This document shows, piece after piece, positions 35,888 through 46,205 of a DNA stretch of 64,000 nucleotides. The notes beneath the pieces were generated by a model, which worked only from the letters and a program-made list of their open reading frames with translations, had not been told where the DNA came from and ran no database searches. Both the position numbers and the translations under genes were made by a program. The stretch is from contig CM060952.1 in assembly GCA_030765055.1 (NCBI GenBank), forward strand, positions 172,197,932 through 172,261,931, written 5' to 3'. Source of the DNA: Mantis religiosa (Eukaryota > Arthropoda > Insecta > Mantodea > Mantidae). Positions within the stretch are counted from its first letter, which is position 1. Each line of letters begins with the position of its first letter.

Positions 35888-36289
35888 CATTATTTTGTAT
35901 TACAGCTACAAAAGTAAAACACAGTTTTTATGTTAATTGATTTTAGTTAGTAATCAGGCTGAAAGTAATTAAGGTCACCAGGTTGACAACAAAGAAACGG
36001 TGAGGAAAATTTCGGGGTACACTATATTTAATTTTTGGCAATGGTTTCTACTCTGATTTGGAAGTTCAACCAAATCACAGAAGGAACACTTATATGTGTA
36101 GAAAGTTCCTGGAAATTTTAGTGAAACGGGCATAAAAACAGAAAATAGTTACGCCAATTCACACCCTGCAGTTCTCTTATCAGCAAATCCATGAGTGAAG
36201 ATACCACAATTTCCTTCAATGAGGACCTCGATATGCAGAACGTGTCTCCATCGGTTGGACACTTAAACAACTTCAATGTGTATCAGTTT
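35888..36289. other. Nothing recognised
   Basis: Spacer between the solo LTR and a mariner. Confidence 0.35.
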
Positions 36290-37320
36290 GACTAATTGTT
36301 AGAAAATTACAAAAATGCTAGGAATTTGGCAGAATTCAAAGTTCCAAATACGAGGAAGTGCCGTGTCACCATCCAGATTTACACATTTTCCCCAGCGTTT
36401 CTTGACCTTCCGAATACCTTGATTGTAAAAGTCTGCAGAATTCGCTTTAAACCACTCTTCCAATTCATTAATGACGGGCGAATGCTGTAAGGTCTCAAAG
36501 CTACATTCCCTTGTTTTGTCAACTGCAACTTGAGATGAATGAGCTGGTGCACTGTCAACCAGAAGACGAACATCTTTGGAGAGCATGCCGCATCGTTTCT
36601 TAATCAGAGCTGCTCGTAACTTGTCCAGAAGATTTCAGTAGTTCCAGAAAACTGAAAGCATGACCTTCCCAGCTGATATTTGCACCTTTGCCTATTTGGG
36701 AGAACGTGGAGGGGGATCGGCATGAGTCCATTCCACGCTCATGGTTTTTGTCTGTGGATCATACTGATATATCCAGAATTCATCCTGGTTACCAGGCGAT
36801 CAAAAAAATCGTCTTAATCCTGTCCCAACAGCATCAACATGTCTTGAAAGTTCACGTCGTGTTTGCCTTGGAAAATGGGTTAGCAAACGTGGAACCCTGC
36901 ATATTCGTGCAGACACCTTAGACATGTGCAGTTCGTCATGAATAATTTTCCATACACTACCATAACTAAGATGTGTCTCATTCGTGATCATTTGGATGGT
37001 TGCTCGTCTGTCTTCCAGTATTAAACACTCCACTTTCTTCATTGTGACAGCACTGTCTGTCACTGACGGTCTACCAGCTCTTGTCTACTGTCAGGAACAT
37101 GTGACCAGTTTGAAAATTCCTTTTCCACCTCACAATAGTGTCATAAGATGGGCAATCATTTTCATAAACAGCCGTCATCTCATCATGGATTTCCAGGGCA
37201 ATTTTGCCTTCAAATGCAGGAACTTGATCACACTACGAGCTTCAATTTTTTCCATTTTACACCTCAGTCAATTTTAGCACTCACTGTAAAAATAAACAAA
37301 AGGACTCAAATCACTGAAAC
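36290..37320 (-). mobile_element. Mariner transposon, decayed
   Basis: Transposase coding text spans about 36330-37255 on the minus strand. I could not match the terminal inverted repeats by eye, so outer limits are approximate. There is no sign of a later insertion within it. Confidence 0.75.
36300..37255 (-). pseudogene. Mariner transposase remnant
   Basis: The start is the ATG at 37253-37255 (MEKIEARSVIKFLHLKGK-type text). A one-base frameshift follows, then EIHDEMTAVYENDCPSYDTI and the HTH-to-linker region ECLILEDRRATIQMITNETH. Further on comes the mid-region, degraded around 36620-36800, and the catalytic KDVRLLVDSAPAHSSQVAV, where mariners usually have a D-N or D-S pair before APAHS. 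The C-terminal EWFKANSADFYNQGIRKV closes it. The YSPDLAP motif before the third Asp has become HSPVINE, so the third catalytic Asp is gone. Confidence 0.85.
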
Positions 37321-37384
37321 TACCAACTTTAGGTCCCCGAGGGATCAATGATGATATTGAAAAATTTTCATCACTCTAGCATAA

Positions 37385-37640
37385 GCCCGCCTCGGTAGCG
37401 TGGTGGTAACATGTCAACCCTCACGTTCAAGAGGTACCGAGTTCGAATCTCGGTCAGGGTGGGTTACCTGGATAAGGTTTTTCCGGGGGTTTCCCTTATC
37501 CTGAAAGACGAATGTCAAGTAACTCTAAGCTCCATGGACCCCGGGCTCATTTGAGCATCATTTCACCCATTCCATTCATCCTCCGATATGACCTAACGTT
37601 GGAGGACGTAAATTACAAAAACAAAAGAACAAACAAACCT
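37385..37640 (+). mobile_element. SINE family A, full-length with target duplication
   Basis: Complete head to GGAGGACGTAAATTACAAAA plus an A-rich tail (ACAAAAGAACAAACAAACC). The 8-bp duplication TAGCATAA is at 37377-37384 and 37641-37648. Confidence 0.93.
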
Positions 37641-37648
37641 TAGCATAA

Positions 37649-38793
37649 AAACTACCGGGTAATAATTAAAGCTTTACGTACCCCCTCGTATTAAGTTGAG
37701 GCGTATTGGCCTTCAGTGACCACGTTGCATTCGTTCCTTAACTTGTTTATTAGAAGAGTGAAATATTAGTAAGCTGGCATACAGTAAGGGACGAAACACA
37801 AATGGAGCACTTGTAGCTGCGTTCTAATATGAAGTATTAGCCAACTGTTATAAGCAACACATGTGCACATTAATGAAATATATCCTCAATGATTATAAAT
37901 GACTATCGTAATCCACGTAATTATTTAGTGTAATATTTTTCAAAGAACCAAAATATTGCTAAGCAGAGTATCTTCTGCAATTTTCATAACGGAAAAAGGA
38001 AAACAAAACCAACTAAATTAGCTACTGCACTTTTGTTATTAAATGACTATTGCAACTATATGTGGTGCAAGGTAATGTAGCTAATTTTCTAGTATGATAA
38101 ATCTGCACATAGGGGAGAATTTCTAAAAAGGTGATTCATTCAACTGGCAAAGACGTAATGTCAAATACATCATCAGCAATGATCCGTCACTAAAAGATGT
38201 TTCACTGGTCGCTATTATCGTATACAAATCATCAACCTCAAGCTTCTTGTTTCAGTAATCCATCCCTTTTCGAATAATTGACAATTATTTTAGTATTCTA
38301 GTTACAAATAAGAAAAAAAGAAGAAAAAAGCCTCTGGCATTTACTAAAAACTTTTCTTATTAAATATTTTCGGCAATTTATGGTAATTCACCTAATTTTC
38401 TAAAGCGTGATTAATTAGTTCAATTTTAGAAATTATTATTATTGCAATTAGGTACTAATGAAACATAATCTCGTGTTAGTTTAATAATGATGAATCTGGA
38501 TAGAATTATAAATAAAAATAAAGACATATCCATAGCATTATATCACGTTACGTATATAAAATAAATCCCCTCCGACATAGTTACTAAATGATAAGCGTTA
38601 TGCAAAACATGCCACGGAAATGAAAGATAAACAGCAGTTCTACTGACTGATCAATCAACGTACCTGGAGGATTAAAATGTTATAGGCGCAATCCCACACC
38701 AGCATCAGCTGGAGAATCACAAAGAGATTTTGATACCCTCTTCTTTCTCCTTGTCACAATATTAGATCCTGCCATATATTATTATAATTATAC
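37649..38793. other. AT-rich, nothing recognised
   Basis: No repeat family, coding motif or RNA gene seen. Confidence 0.4.
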
Positions 38794-39022
38794 GAGGTCT
38801 CTTCAGAAAGTTTCGCAAATTTTGAATTTTCGCGGGCTACGTATATTCGATTTTCGATTGTTTTGTGGTGTTATGTTGGTACTCATGTCCCTCACATATG
38901 TTGACAAGCTCGGCCATTTTGAATTCTCAGTTAATTATTGACAACCATTTTGCTTGGACGTCTTTTAGCTTGTCTTCGATTTTTGCCTATTCCAAAAAAT
39001 GGAACAAAGAATCTGTATCAAA

Positions 39023-39850
39023 CAGATAGAGTCAACCTGAAAAATTCAATGCCATTGCCGGGATTTGAACCACGGATCTCCTTGTTTCCGTCCAGTCGCT
39101 CTTACCCATTGAGCTACCATGACCAACTTGCCGTCATGACATTAAATTCTCCAGTTGACTCACATTTTCCTGGTAAACCGCTAGATGTGATGATATATAT
39201 AAGGGCGCTCAACTACGGCGGTCATCAGCGCCCTTTAAAAAAACTAGTCATGAAACATTCCAAAAACTATACAAGTGTAACAAAACCCATTAAAAATACA
39301 TGTACATAAAAAACATCAATCAAAACCTACCAAAGATTTCGTTCACTAAATCCTAAACTCTAAACTAGACAAGAATCTAAAAACCTTCTCCACTGGTCTC
39401 CACGCACGGCCTACACGTGGGTGGGCCTGTTGACCGTCTCCCTCAACCACGAAGAGGAGCCCACACGAGGGAGACTGTTGGCTCGGGACCCCGGGTGCGC
39501 GAAACCCGTACCTACCGAAGTAGGCCCCTGGGGGGCACCGCTAGGGACTCTCGCATCCGAGATACACCGTTTGTGGCGACTTACTATTCTAAGTACTTAA
39601 GTCCCACGCTTCATCATTTAACTCTCTGTCCCTAGTGGTTTACCGGGAAAACATGAGTCAACTGGAGAATTTAATGTCATGCCGGAAAGTTGCCTATGGT
39701 GACTCAATGGGTAAGAGCAACTGGACAGAAACCAGGAGATCCGTATTTCAAATCCCAGCCATGGCATTGAATTTTTCATGTTGACTCTATCTATCCAAAA
39801 CCTTAGCCTATATACGGCTAGAATGAAGAAATGATTAATTACCATAAATT
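39023..39850. mobile_element. Family C foldback insertion in the mariner
   Basis: A minus-strand monomer (39023-39184 plus 39545-39625) is joined to a plus-strand monomer (39626-39850). The 12-bp duplication ATCTGTATCAAA (39011-39022 and 39851-39862) brackets the whole inverted pair. Both halves have the tRNA-like module (minus B box GGTTCAAATCCC; plus diverged). The left end stops at GTTGACTCTATCTG (minus view) whereas the right end keeps the longer tail with GGCTAGAATGAAGAAATGAT. Confidence 0.9.
39185..39536 (-). mobile_element. Retroposon with a 3' terminal hairpin, nested in family C
   Basis: The 8-bp duplication ACCGCTAG (39177-39184 and 39537-39544) brackets 352 bp. On the minus strand it has a GC-rich 5' part, an AT-rich middle and a 3' end with a perfect 8-bp stem, AGGGCGCT...AGCGCCCT (39202-39209 with 39227-39234), followed by an AT-rich tail. 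The hairpin plus short tail is what R1/I-type LINEs and their dependent SINEs carry at the 3' end. No coding text recognised. Confidence 0.75.
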
Positions 39851-39869
39851 ATCTGTATCAAATTTTGTG

Positions 39870-40840
39870 TAAAAAACTTAATTAAGTGCGTGGATGTATT
39901 CAGAATGTGGACTGTGGCATATGGTGAAGGTACCTTGGTCCAAAGTAACTTTATCGGTGGTACAAAAGGTTCTCAGTGGGTCGAGAAGATGTGAACAACA
40001 TCGAACGTTCCGGACGCTCGAGATCCTCAACAGACGAAAACATTGAAGAAGTGAATAAAATAGATTGACCAATCATCGAATCATCGTTCTGAGGACCTAA
40101 ACATATTGAACTGACTCGAGTCACTCGATTTTGACCAATGATTGGCCGCAAAATTCGTACCAAAATTGCTCAACTTCGACCAAAAATATAATCGCATTAA
40201 CATTGCTAAGGAGCTGTGGAACCATGTCCGCGACGACCCAAATTTGCTCCAGAGGGTCATAACTGGTGACGAATCAAGGGTAATAGTTATGACGTGGAAA
40301 CTAGAGGTCAATCGTCCAAATGGATGATGCCACACGAAAAGAGCGAAAGCGCCAAGTTCGGTCGAATTTGAAGGTTTTGCTTAGAGTTTTCTTTGATTGC
40401 AGGGGCGTGGTGCAGAATGAGTTCCCTTCACAGGGTAGAATGTTCAATAAAGAATACTACCTGAAAGTTGTGCGCAATTTGCACAAAGCAATAGTCCAGA
40501 AACGCCCGGATTTGTGGAAGAACAAAAATTGGCTTTTGCACAATGATAATGCCCCTGCTCACACATAGTTGTACGCTAATTTTTGTCCAAAAACAACACA
40601 CTTATGATGCAACAGCCACCGTACTCCCCAGACCTGGCCTCCTATGACTTTTTTTGTTCCCAGAACTGAAGAAGCCAATGAATCGACGACACTACATCAC
40701 GATTGAGGAGATAAAGAGGTCATTTTGGAGGAGCTGAAAAGGATCACAAAAAGCGATTTTTTAAAGTGCTTTGAGGATTGGAAAAAACGTTGGCACAAGT
40801 GCACAATTTCTTATGAGGATTACTTTGAAGGGGAAAAATA
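39870..40840 (+). pseudogene. Mariner transposase remnant with several stops
   Basis: Plus-strand text includes VGREDVNNIERSGRSRSSTD (linker after the HTH), LLQRVITGDESRVI (first catalytic Asp in TGDES), KVLLRVFFDCRGVVQNEF, WLLHNDNAPAHT (second Asp in HNDNAPAH) followed by a stop, then QQPPYSPDLASYDFF (third Asp in YSPDLAxxD) and a C-terminal FEDWKKRWHKCIISYEDYFE-like end. At least three frameshifts or stops, so inactive. The order and the three acidic residues fit the D,D34D mariner group. Confidence 0.87.
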
Positions 40841-41157
40841 GATATTCAAGAATAAATAAATACTTTTTGAAAAAAAAAATCGCGATATTTCTTGAACAGA
40901 CCTGGTGTCTTTAAGATATTTTATGAAACTTAAGTATATCTTTACCTTACTGGGAATGTCCCGAGAACTCATTCTGAAACACTTTTGCATATTTTGTAAA
41001 CCATAATGGATCAAATATATTGCTACACAATAAACATAGATGTCTATCTCGTTGTTTTAGTAGAGTGAACCAGTTCATAGATGTTCCTTGTAATCTGTTT
41101 GAAGTCCAGTACTTAAACCTTTCTCAAATGGGAAGTCGGATTTAACTCGTGGTCATG

Positions 41158-41415
41158 CCCGCCTCGGTAGCGTAAATGGTAGCGTATCTATCTGCCTCAC
41201 GTTCAAGAGGTCTCGAATTCGAATCTCGGTCAGGATGAGTTACCTGGATAAGGGTTTTTCCGGGGTTTCCCTTATCCTTAAAGACGACTGTCGGGTAACT
41301 GTAAGCTCCATGGACCCTGGACCCATTTGAGCATCATTTCATCCATTCCATTCATCGTCCGATATGACTTAAAACAGTTGAAGGACGTAAATTACCAAGA
41401 AACAAACAACAAAAA
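41158..41415 (+). mobile_element. SINE family A, full-length with a 14-bp target duplication
   Basis: Target duplication AACTCGTGGTCATG at 41144-41157 and 41416-41429. Head CCCGCCTCGGTAGCGTAAAT, a small insertion (TATC) between the boxes, B box GAATTCGAATC, body and A-rich tail. Likely one of the younger copies here. Confidence 0.95.
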
Positions 41416-41429
41416 ACTCGTGGTCATGG

Positions 41430-42419
41430 GAAGACAATGGAATTCCAAAGTACAACATAACGACCAGCTGTTAATAGATATGATTATCACTAAAGCCTAC
41501 TATATTGTTCTATTCTCATTGTACCTTCAAGGAAAGACAAAATAAAAACATTTCTACAAAGGTTTAACTCGATTAACGTGACTCACAATTAGTATACAAC
41601 AAGCGCTTGCAAGAAGAGTTTTACGAAAGTAAGCGGTGAAAGTCATATGAGTGTACCATCATATTTCTTTAAACTATCACACGAATTTTTCAAGGATGTC
41701 TTCCAGTTTAAAATGACAAAATGGCATCTGCTTCCTAGGCTTCATAAGCGATTGCGGGTCTTCACAGGAATGGCAGCTCGCTTTTATGTTGTGCTGGAGG
41801 CTCAATTTGAAAACTGAAGCACATCCAAAAGAAGACAGACCACATTTTTTAAATTCTGTGCTGTCAACTTTGGCAAATGTGTTCGCAGCTTAGCATGGAG
41901 AAGTGGACAGTTAAGAGGACCCCTCTGATGCGCACGACCTCCCTTTATTTTTTCTTCTGTTTTGAATTCGTGCTCTGCAAACAATGCGCAAAAACGAGCA
42001 AGGCCAGTGCCGTCGCTACTGTTGTAAATATTCAATAGTAGTTCCGCATCTCACATGACAGTTACGCTCCAGCGCTTCTTTTTTATCTGTAGCGGTTCCT
42101 AGCACAACACTGGCGGTATCTAACAGTGGTCTTCTTCGATCCGACTGCTTTCTTCTGAATGTTAATTCTCGGCATAGCAGAAAATCCTGATAGGGATTTG
42201 AAATGAGCTAGTCGCCTTCAGCTAAATATCGTCTTTAGCTCCAAGGAAAACTATATACAAAAATAAGTGCCACCTTCACGGTGTACGTGTCTCACATTCA
42301 AGAGATCGCGATGTAATCAAATGTTTTCTTACTGCGCATTGCCTATGACATATAAACATATTCTGGCTCAAATAGATATGCTGTAGCATATATACACTTA
42401 CAGAGTAACCAACATTTAT

Positions 42420-42420
<1 letters not shown>
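41430..42420. other. Nothing recognised
   Basis: A 77-codon minus frame at 41802-42035 has Cys/His-containing text (for example KNVVCLLLDVLQ) but no alignment I can defend. Confidence 0.3.

Positions 42421-42486
<66 letters not shown>
42421..42486. repeat. (AT)n microsatellite
   Basis: About 31 AT units. Confidence 0.95.
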
Positions 42487-42490
<4 letters not shown>

Positions 42491-42626
42491 ACTATAATGT
42501 TCTGCATCCCTCATCATTGGAAAGCATTTTGAATGATTTAGTGTTATTTGTAAATCATAAGAGGCAATGAAACCTTTTCACTCTAAAAATACAGATCTCA
42601 TTAAAACAGGCATTTGGATTGAATTA

Positions 42627-42722
42627 TGCTACGGAAGGGATTTGGCACTGCGATCAGCTTTGATCTATCACGCCTGTGCCCCAAATGGGCACCTCTGGGA
42701 GGAAGGATGAGGCGAGTGGAAA
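42627..42722 (-). mobile_element. SINE family E, 3' fragment
   Basis: Matches the 3' end of the copy at 8236-8745 in reverse (GGAAGGGATTTGGCACTGCG here, TTACGAAAGGGATTCGGCAC there). Confidence 0.65.
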
Positions 42723-43076
42723 TAGAGGGAGCCCGGCCTTAGAAGTCATGCCTAAGGCCCAGAACTTGTTGAACTAAAAATTCTCTGAAAATGAGCTATA
42801 GAATGCCCTTAAAACATAAAAAATGCACATAAAATGTAAAAAAATGACCTAACAAAAATTAACAATGTATTTCATAATAATAAATTAATAACTGTCACAG
42901 ATAAATAATGAATATATGGTTGGAATAACCGGATTTTAAAATTAGCTTTCTTGGTAAATAATGCAGTTGTTGCTACTAAGTAATAAATAAATTCAAAATT
43001 CTTCAGATCATTTTCAATTTTATAAAATATGATAAAATAAGTTATTGTACCCATTAGCCCAAACATACCTTAGTGT

Positions 43077-43325
43077 AGGCCACGCCGTGGCTCAGTGGTT
43101 AGACCGCTTGGCTCTCACCAAGGCGACCCGGGTTCGATCCCAGGCGACCGCAAAGTGAGATTTGTGGTGGACAACACGGCGCTGGGCGGGTTTTCTCCGG
43201 GATCTCCGGTTTCCCCCGCCATTTCATTCCACCGGTGCTCCATCTTCATCCCATGTATCATCAGTGTCATCACCTGCGGTGCCGTATGTAGTAAAAGTGG
43301 GCGTTAAACACTACACATTTCATTT
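43077..43325 (+). mobile_element. SINE family B, full-length with target duplication
   Basis: Target duplication CATACCTTAGTGT at 43064-43076 and 43326-43338. Head GGCCACGCCGTGGCTCAGTG (A box TGGCTCAGTGG), B box GGGTTCGATCCC, body with TGGTGGACAACACGGCGCTG and the 3' end TAAACACTACACATTTCATT. Copy 2 of the host element lacks it, which shows the empty site. Confidence 0.95.
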
Positions 43326-43369
43326 CATACCTTAGTGTTGCAGTACACCACAATGGTCATCTTCAAGTT

Positions 43370-43840
43370 ATCAAAAGTAAAGGAACGGCGGTTGTCCGCT
43401 AAAACTGTTTTATACTTTGAGAAACTTCTCTCCACTTCCACAGCTGTTATAGATGCATATTTAAAATAAAAAAGCTATGTCACTGCTTGTTAAATCCTGT
43501 TCAAAAATATCAGTTCTGAAATTTTCTCCTGACAAATTATCGGCAAGCGGACAAACTGGTATCGTTTACTTTTGTCCAACACAAATTTTAGTTTCTGTCT
43601 AATTTTGTCCCCAATATCGCCTTTTATATTTTGTGTTCTCTCTTCCGCAATCCTCACTAACTCAGATGACTTATCCAATGTCATGCCACTCTCTTCAAGG
43701 CAGATTATGGTATCCTTAAAAATTACAAAATTTGATTTTATGAAAGCTAATTTACCTTGGTTTGGTTATCAGAAAACAGATCCTGTACGCTCTCAATTGC
43801 CTTAGAATATACCCTATCAAAGCTATTCACCACTTCTCTT
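43370..43840 (-). pseudogene. hAT transposase C-terminal remnant, copy 1
   Basis: The minus strand includes LDKSSELVRIAEERTQNIKG and IGDKIRQKLKFVLDKSKRYQ, then a frameshift. Downstream text near 43370-43480 corresponds to the dimerisation segment that is intact in copy 2. A partner-free C-terminus only; the RNase H-like core is not seen. Confidence 0.75.
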
Positions 43841-43884
43841 ACTATTTGAAAATTGTCACAGTGGTATATACATGCAGTTGCATG

Positions 43885-43886
<2 letters not shown>

Positions 43887-43938
<52 letters not shown>
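43887..43938. repeat. (AT)n microsatellite
   Basis: About 26 AT units inside the hAT copy. Confidence 0.95.
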
Positions 43939-43943
<5 letters not shown>

Positions 43944-44214
43944 CCATGAATCAGTGTCAGGTCGGCTACGGGAATCGAACCCGGACCTCCCGAATGCGGG
44001 CTACAGATGAAAATGCCCAATAAATTCATGAAAAAGAAAGAAAATGACCGGAAAATGCATCTTAATGTTAAAAAATGGCTTTATTAAAAATGCATTTTGA
44101 TGACCTATAAAAACCATATATATCTAACGTATTTGTTCCAGAATGCACTTAATTTCCAATAAGCATCGTCTGTGACCACTCAGAAAAAAGATGACTTTTC
44201 ATCAAAATCCGGGT

Positions 44215-44632
44215 CCTAGTCATGACAAAGCAGAGGGCAGTGTCCCTACAATTTACCAGTTGGAAACTCCCAGGTGGATCAGTACAGCCACCTCACACTC
44301 CTGTTCCAGAAACGACCTAACAGGTCGGCCTGGAGACTGTCATACTGGGGGAGGAAGTGTTTAGCAGGAGCGTATCATCCTGTCATGCACCGCCGAGACT
44401 CCCGCCGACACTTCTACCCTGAAAGAGGCCACCAGATGAGAGATGATATGAAATGATAATGGAGATGAAGTTCAGGGGATGTAATTGACCCATGCAGCAG
44501 AGGGAAGGCCCCAGGAACGGAAGGCCCCGAAAAAGCCCATGGGTGAGGTACACCGGCAATGGAAGTCGAACCTGGACCTCACGAATGCGAGCCACAGATG
44601 AAACCGCCTGAGCCATCCCGCTAGGTGTTAAA
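44215..44632 (-). mobile_element. SINE family E, near full-length
   Basis: The head on the right reads TAGCGGGATGGCTCAGGCGG on the minus strand, then a B box GGTTCGACTTCC, the body and the 3' part with GGAGTTTCCAACTGGTAAAT. Confidence 0.8.
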
Positions 44633-45349
44633 ACATGCAAGTATGCAAAATAAATTTCTATGGTAATAATCATTACCGAAAATTTATTGCTTTGACTTAA
44701 ATGGTGCAATGTTTTAATATTAATTGGAGTGCTAATGCACCATTATTTCTCGTGTTAAAATAACTATGTACTTTCAAAGCCAGGAGATAGCGATTTGCGT
44801 CTCTTTTCTCTGCCATTTAGCTATAGTAAGCAGATAAATTTATATATTCCATCTAAAGTTTGATATCGATATTTTACTGCTAATACGAGGCGTCTAAAAC
44901 TTTTTAGAGCAAGGTATGATTATATACATAATGACTGAAAAATGAAAATGTTGATAAATACCAAATATGGTATTTTAATTCGCCGTCTTTTACGGATGCG
45001 ACATGAAAATTTTCAAAGAAAATCTCAACCGCAAACTCTCTTTAAATGGAACATTTTTCGTTATTTGTTAATTTCTTAAACATCGATTAAACAATTCTGA
45101 TAGCTATATAATATGCTTAATATATATCTGATAGTCTTCTTTAGTCTGATTGAATTGTGTTTACTTGTTATAACATAATTTTTATTTCTTCCTAACTAAA
45201 AATTTGTCGGTTAAAACACGTAATATAACCTAAGAATCTTTAGTAGTATTAACTGTTACCAAGATGCACTGTAACTGGTTTGCATGTTTCAACTGTTTTG
45301 TTTCTTGTGGTGATGCAAATAGTAAACTTTCAGAGAAAGCATATTACTT
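44633..45349. other. AT-rich, nothing recognised
   Basis: No repeat or coding motif. Confidence 0.4.
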
Positions 45350-45599
45350 TTATGCCCAATTTCACCAACAGATGTTAAGATTTAACACAAGTTTAGCAAT
45401 AGTTAAAACAAAAATTGCATTTCACCCACAAGTGTTAGCGTAACACTCGTGTAAAATCTCTTGTTAAATTAACACGCCAAATTTCTGATGTTAAATCCTT
45501 AACAATTGTAAATAGTCAAGATGGCGAGCATGAAGTCAGCTGTTGATGTCGCTTTGCTATATTTAAGACCGTCTAAATGGCATTCATAATAGAGTACGG

Positions 45600-46030
45600 C
45601 CTATGAGGAGAAATGATTTTGAGGAGCTATCAGAAAAAAATGTTTTACGGAGGTATAGACTGTAGAAACAAGTTGCTATGAAGGTTACTGCGGAAGTACA
45701 AGAGAGGTTAGAACATGCATCGAAAGGAATATGCCGATCTCGCCATTGCTTCAAGTATTAATAACCTTGCGATTTTATATTTCACTGAATTATGTGGATA
45801 ATACACTGTCCACCTGCCACCTTGAAACGTTCGTCACTTGTTCTTCTTCGCACCTCGTTTTAAATTTACGTAATAATGAGTTAGAATATGCATCGAAAGG
45901 AATATGCCGATCTCGCCTTTGCTTCAAGTATTAATAACTTTGGGGTTTTATAATTCACTGAATTATGTGGATAATACACTGTCCATCTCCCGTCTTGAAA
46001 CGTTTTAGTCACTTGTCCTTCGCACCTTGT
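45600..46030 (+). pseudogene. Harbinger transposase N-terminal remnant, duplicated
   Basis: Plus-strand text in changing frames: MRRNDFEELSEK, then LRRYRLxKQVAMKVTAEVQE, then SPLLQVLITLRFYISLNY, which parallels the ...RRFR(L/V)SKE...SPLxQLLxALRFYATG motif of Harbinger nucleases. A block of about 173 bp is repeated in tandem (GAACATGCATCG at 45711, GAATATGCATCG at 45884), so the last motif appears twice. The catalytic DDE region is missing. Confidence 0.7.
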
Positions 46031-46031
46031 T

Positions 46032-46205
46032 TTAATACTGACAAGTTGTTTGATGCTTGTAGTAGGACACATGTATTTGAATTAAATTCGTTTCCAATAT
46101 TTTCCCCGTGACATCTTTCTCTTTTACATTCACCGCATCCAACCTCTTATTTTCCATGATATCCTTACACTTCGTCATCAATTCAATTAACAATTCCTTC
46201 TCCAT
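46032..46205 (-). pseudogene. Myb/SANT-like accessory protein remnant of Harbinger
   Basis: The minus frame from ATG at 46205 reads MEKELLIELMTKCKDIMENK, then RLDAVNVKEKDVTGKILETN, and stops at 46032-46034. This parallels the Myb-like DNA-binding helices (EKEILVELVxKYKxIIENK type) of the second Harbinger protein. In another frame upstream, MADEQNDKAV (ATG near 46252) may be the original start, with a frameshift between. The C-terminal half is deleted. Confidence 0.65.

Larger units (their letters stand above)
38794..40910 (+). mobile_element. Mariner transposon carrying a nested insertion
   Basis: Ends are related inverted repeats: ACGAGGTCTCTTCAGAAAGT at the left (about 38794) and, on the minus strand at the right, CAGGTCTGTTCAAGAAATAT (to about 40904). 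Without the inserted family C array (39023-39862 including one target copy), it is close to 1.3 kb, a normal mariner length. The insertion lies near the 5' end, within or just before the start of the transposase gene. Confidence 0.85.
42745..44180 (-). mobile_element. hAT-like element, copy 1, with a SINE B inside
   Basis: Collinear with 61515-62790 over most of its length, both at the left end (CCCAGAACTTGTTGAACTAA here) and at the right end (AATGCACTTAATTTCCAATA). Differences: SINE B at 43077-43325 only here, and (AT)n at 43887 where copy 2 has an A-run. Both copies contain the same family E head fragment, so that fragment was part of the element before duplication. Confidence 0.8.

Noticed and set aside
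41802..42035. Possible domesticated transposase or zinc-finger fragment on the minus strand
   Set aside because: A few Cys and His residues are present but not in a recognisable spacing, and no motif could be defended.
43079..43150. tRNA-like sequences with A and B boxes as candidate tRNA genes
   Set aside because: Cloverleaf stems are imperfect, each is fused to a SINE body, and copies with target duplications occur at several places, so they are SINE heads.
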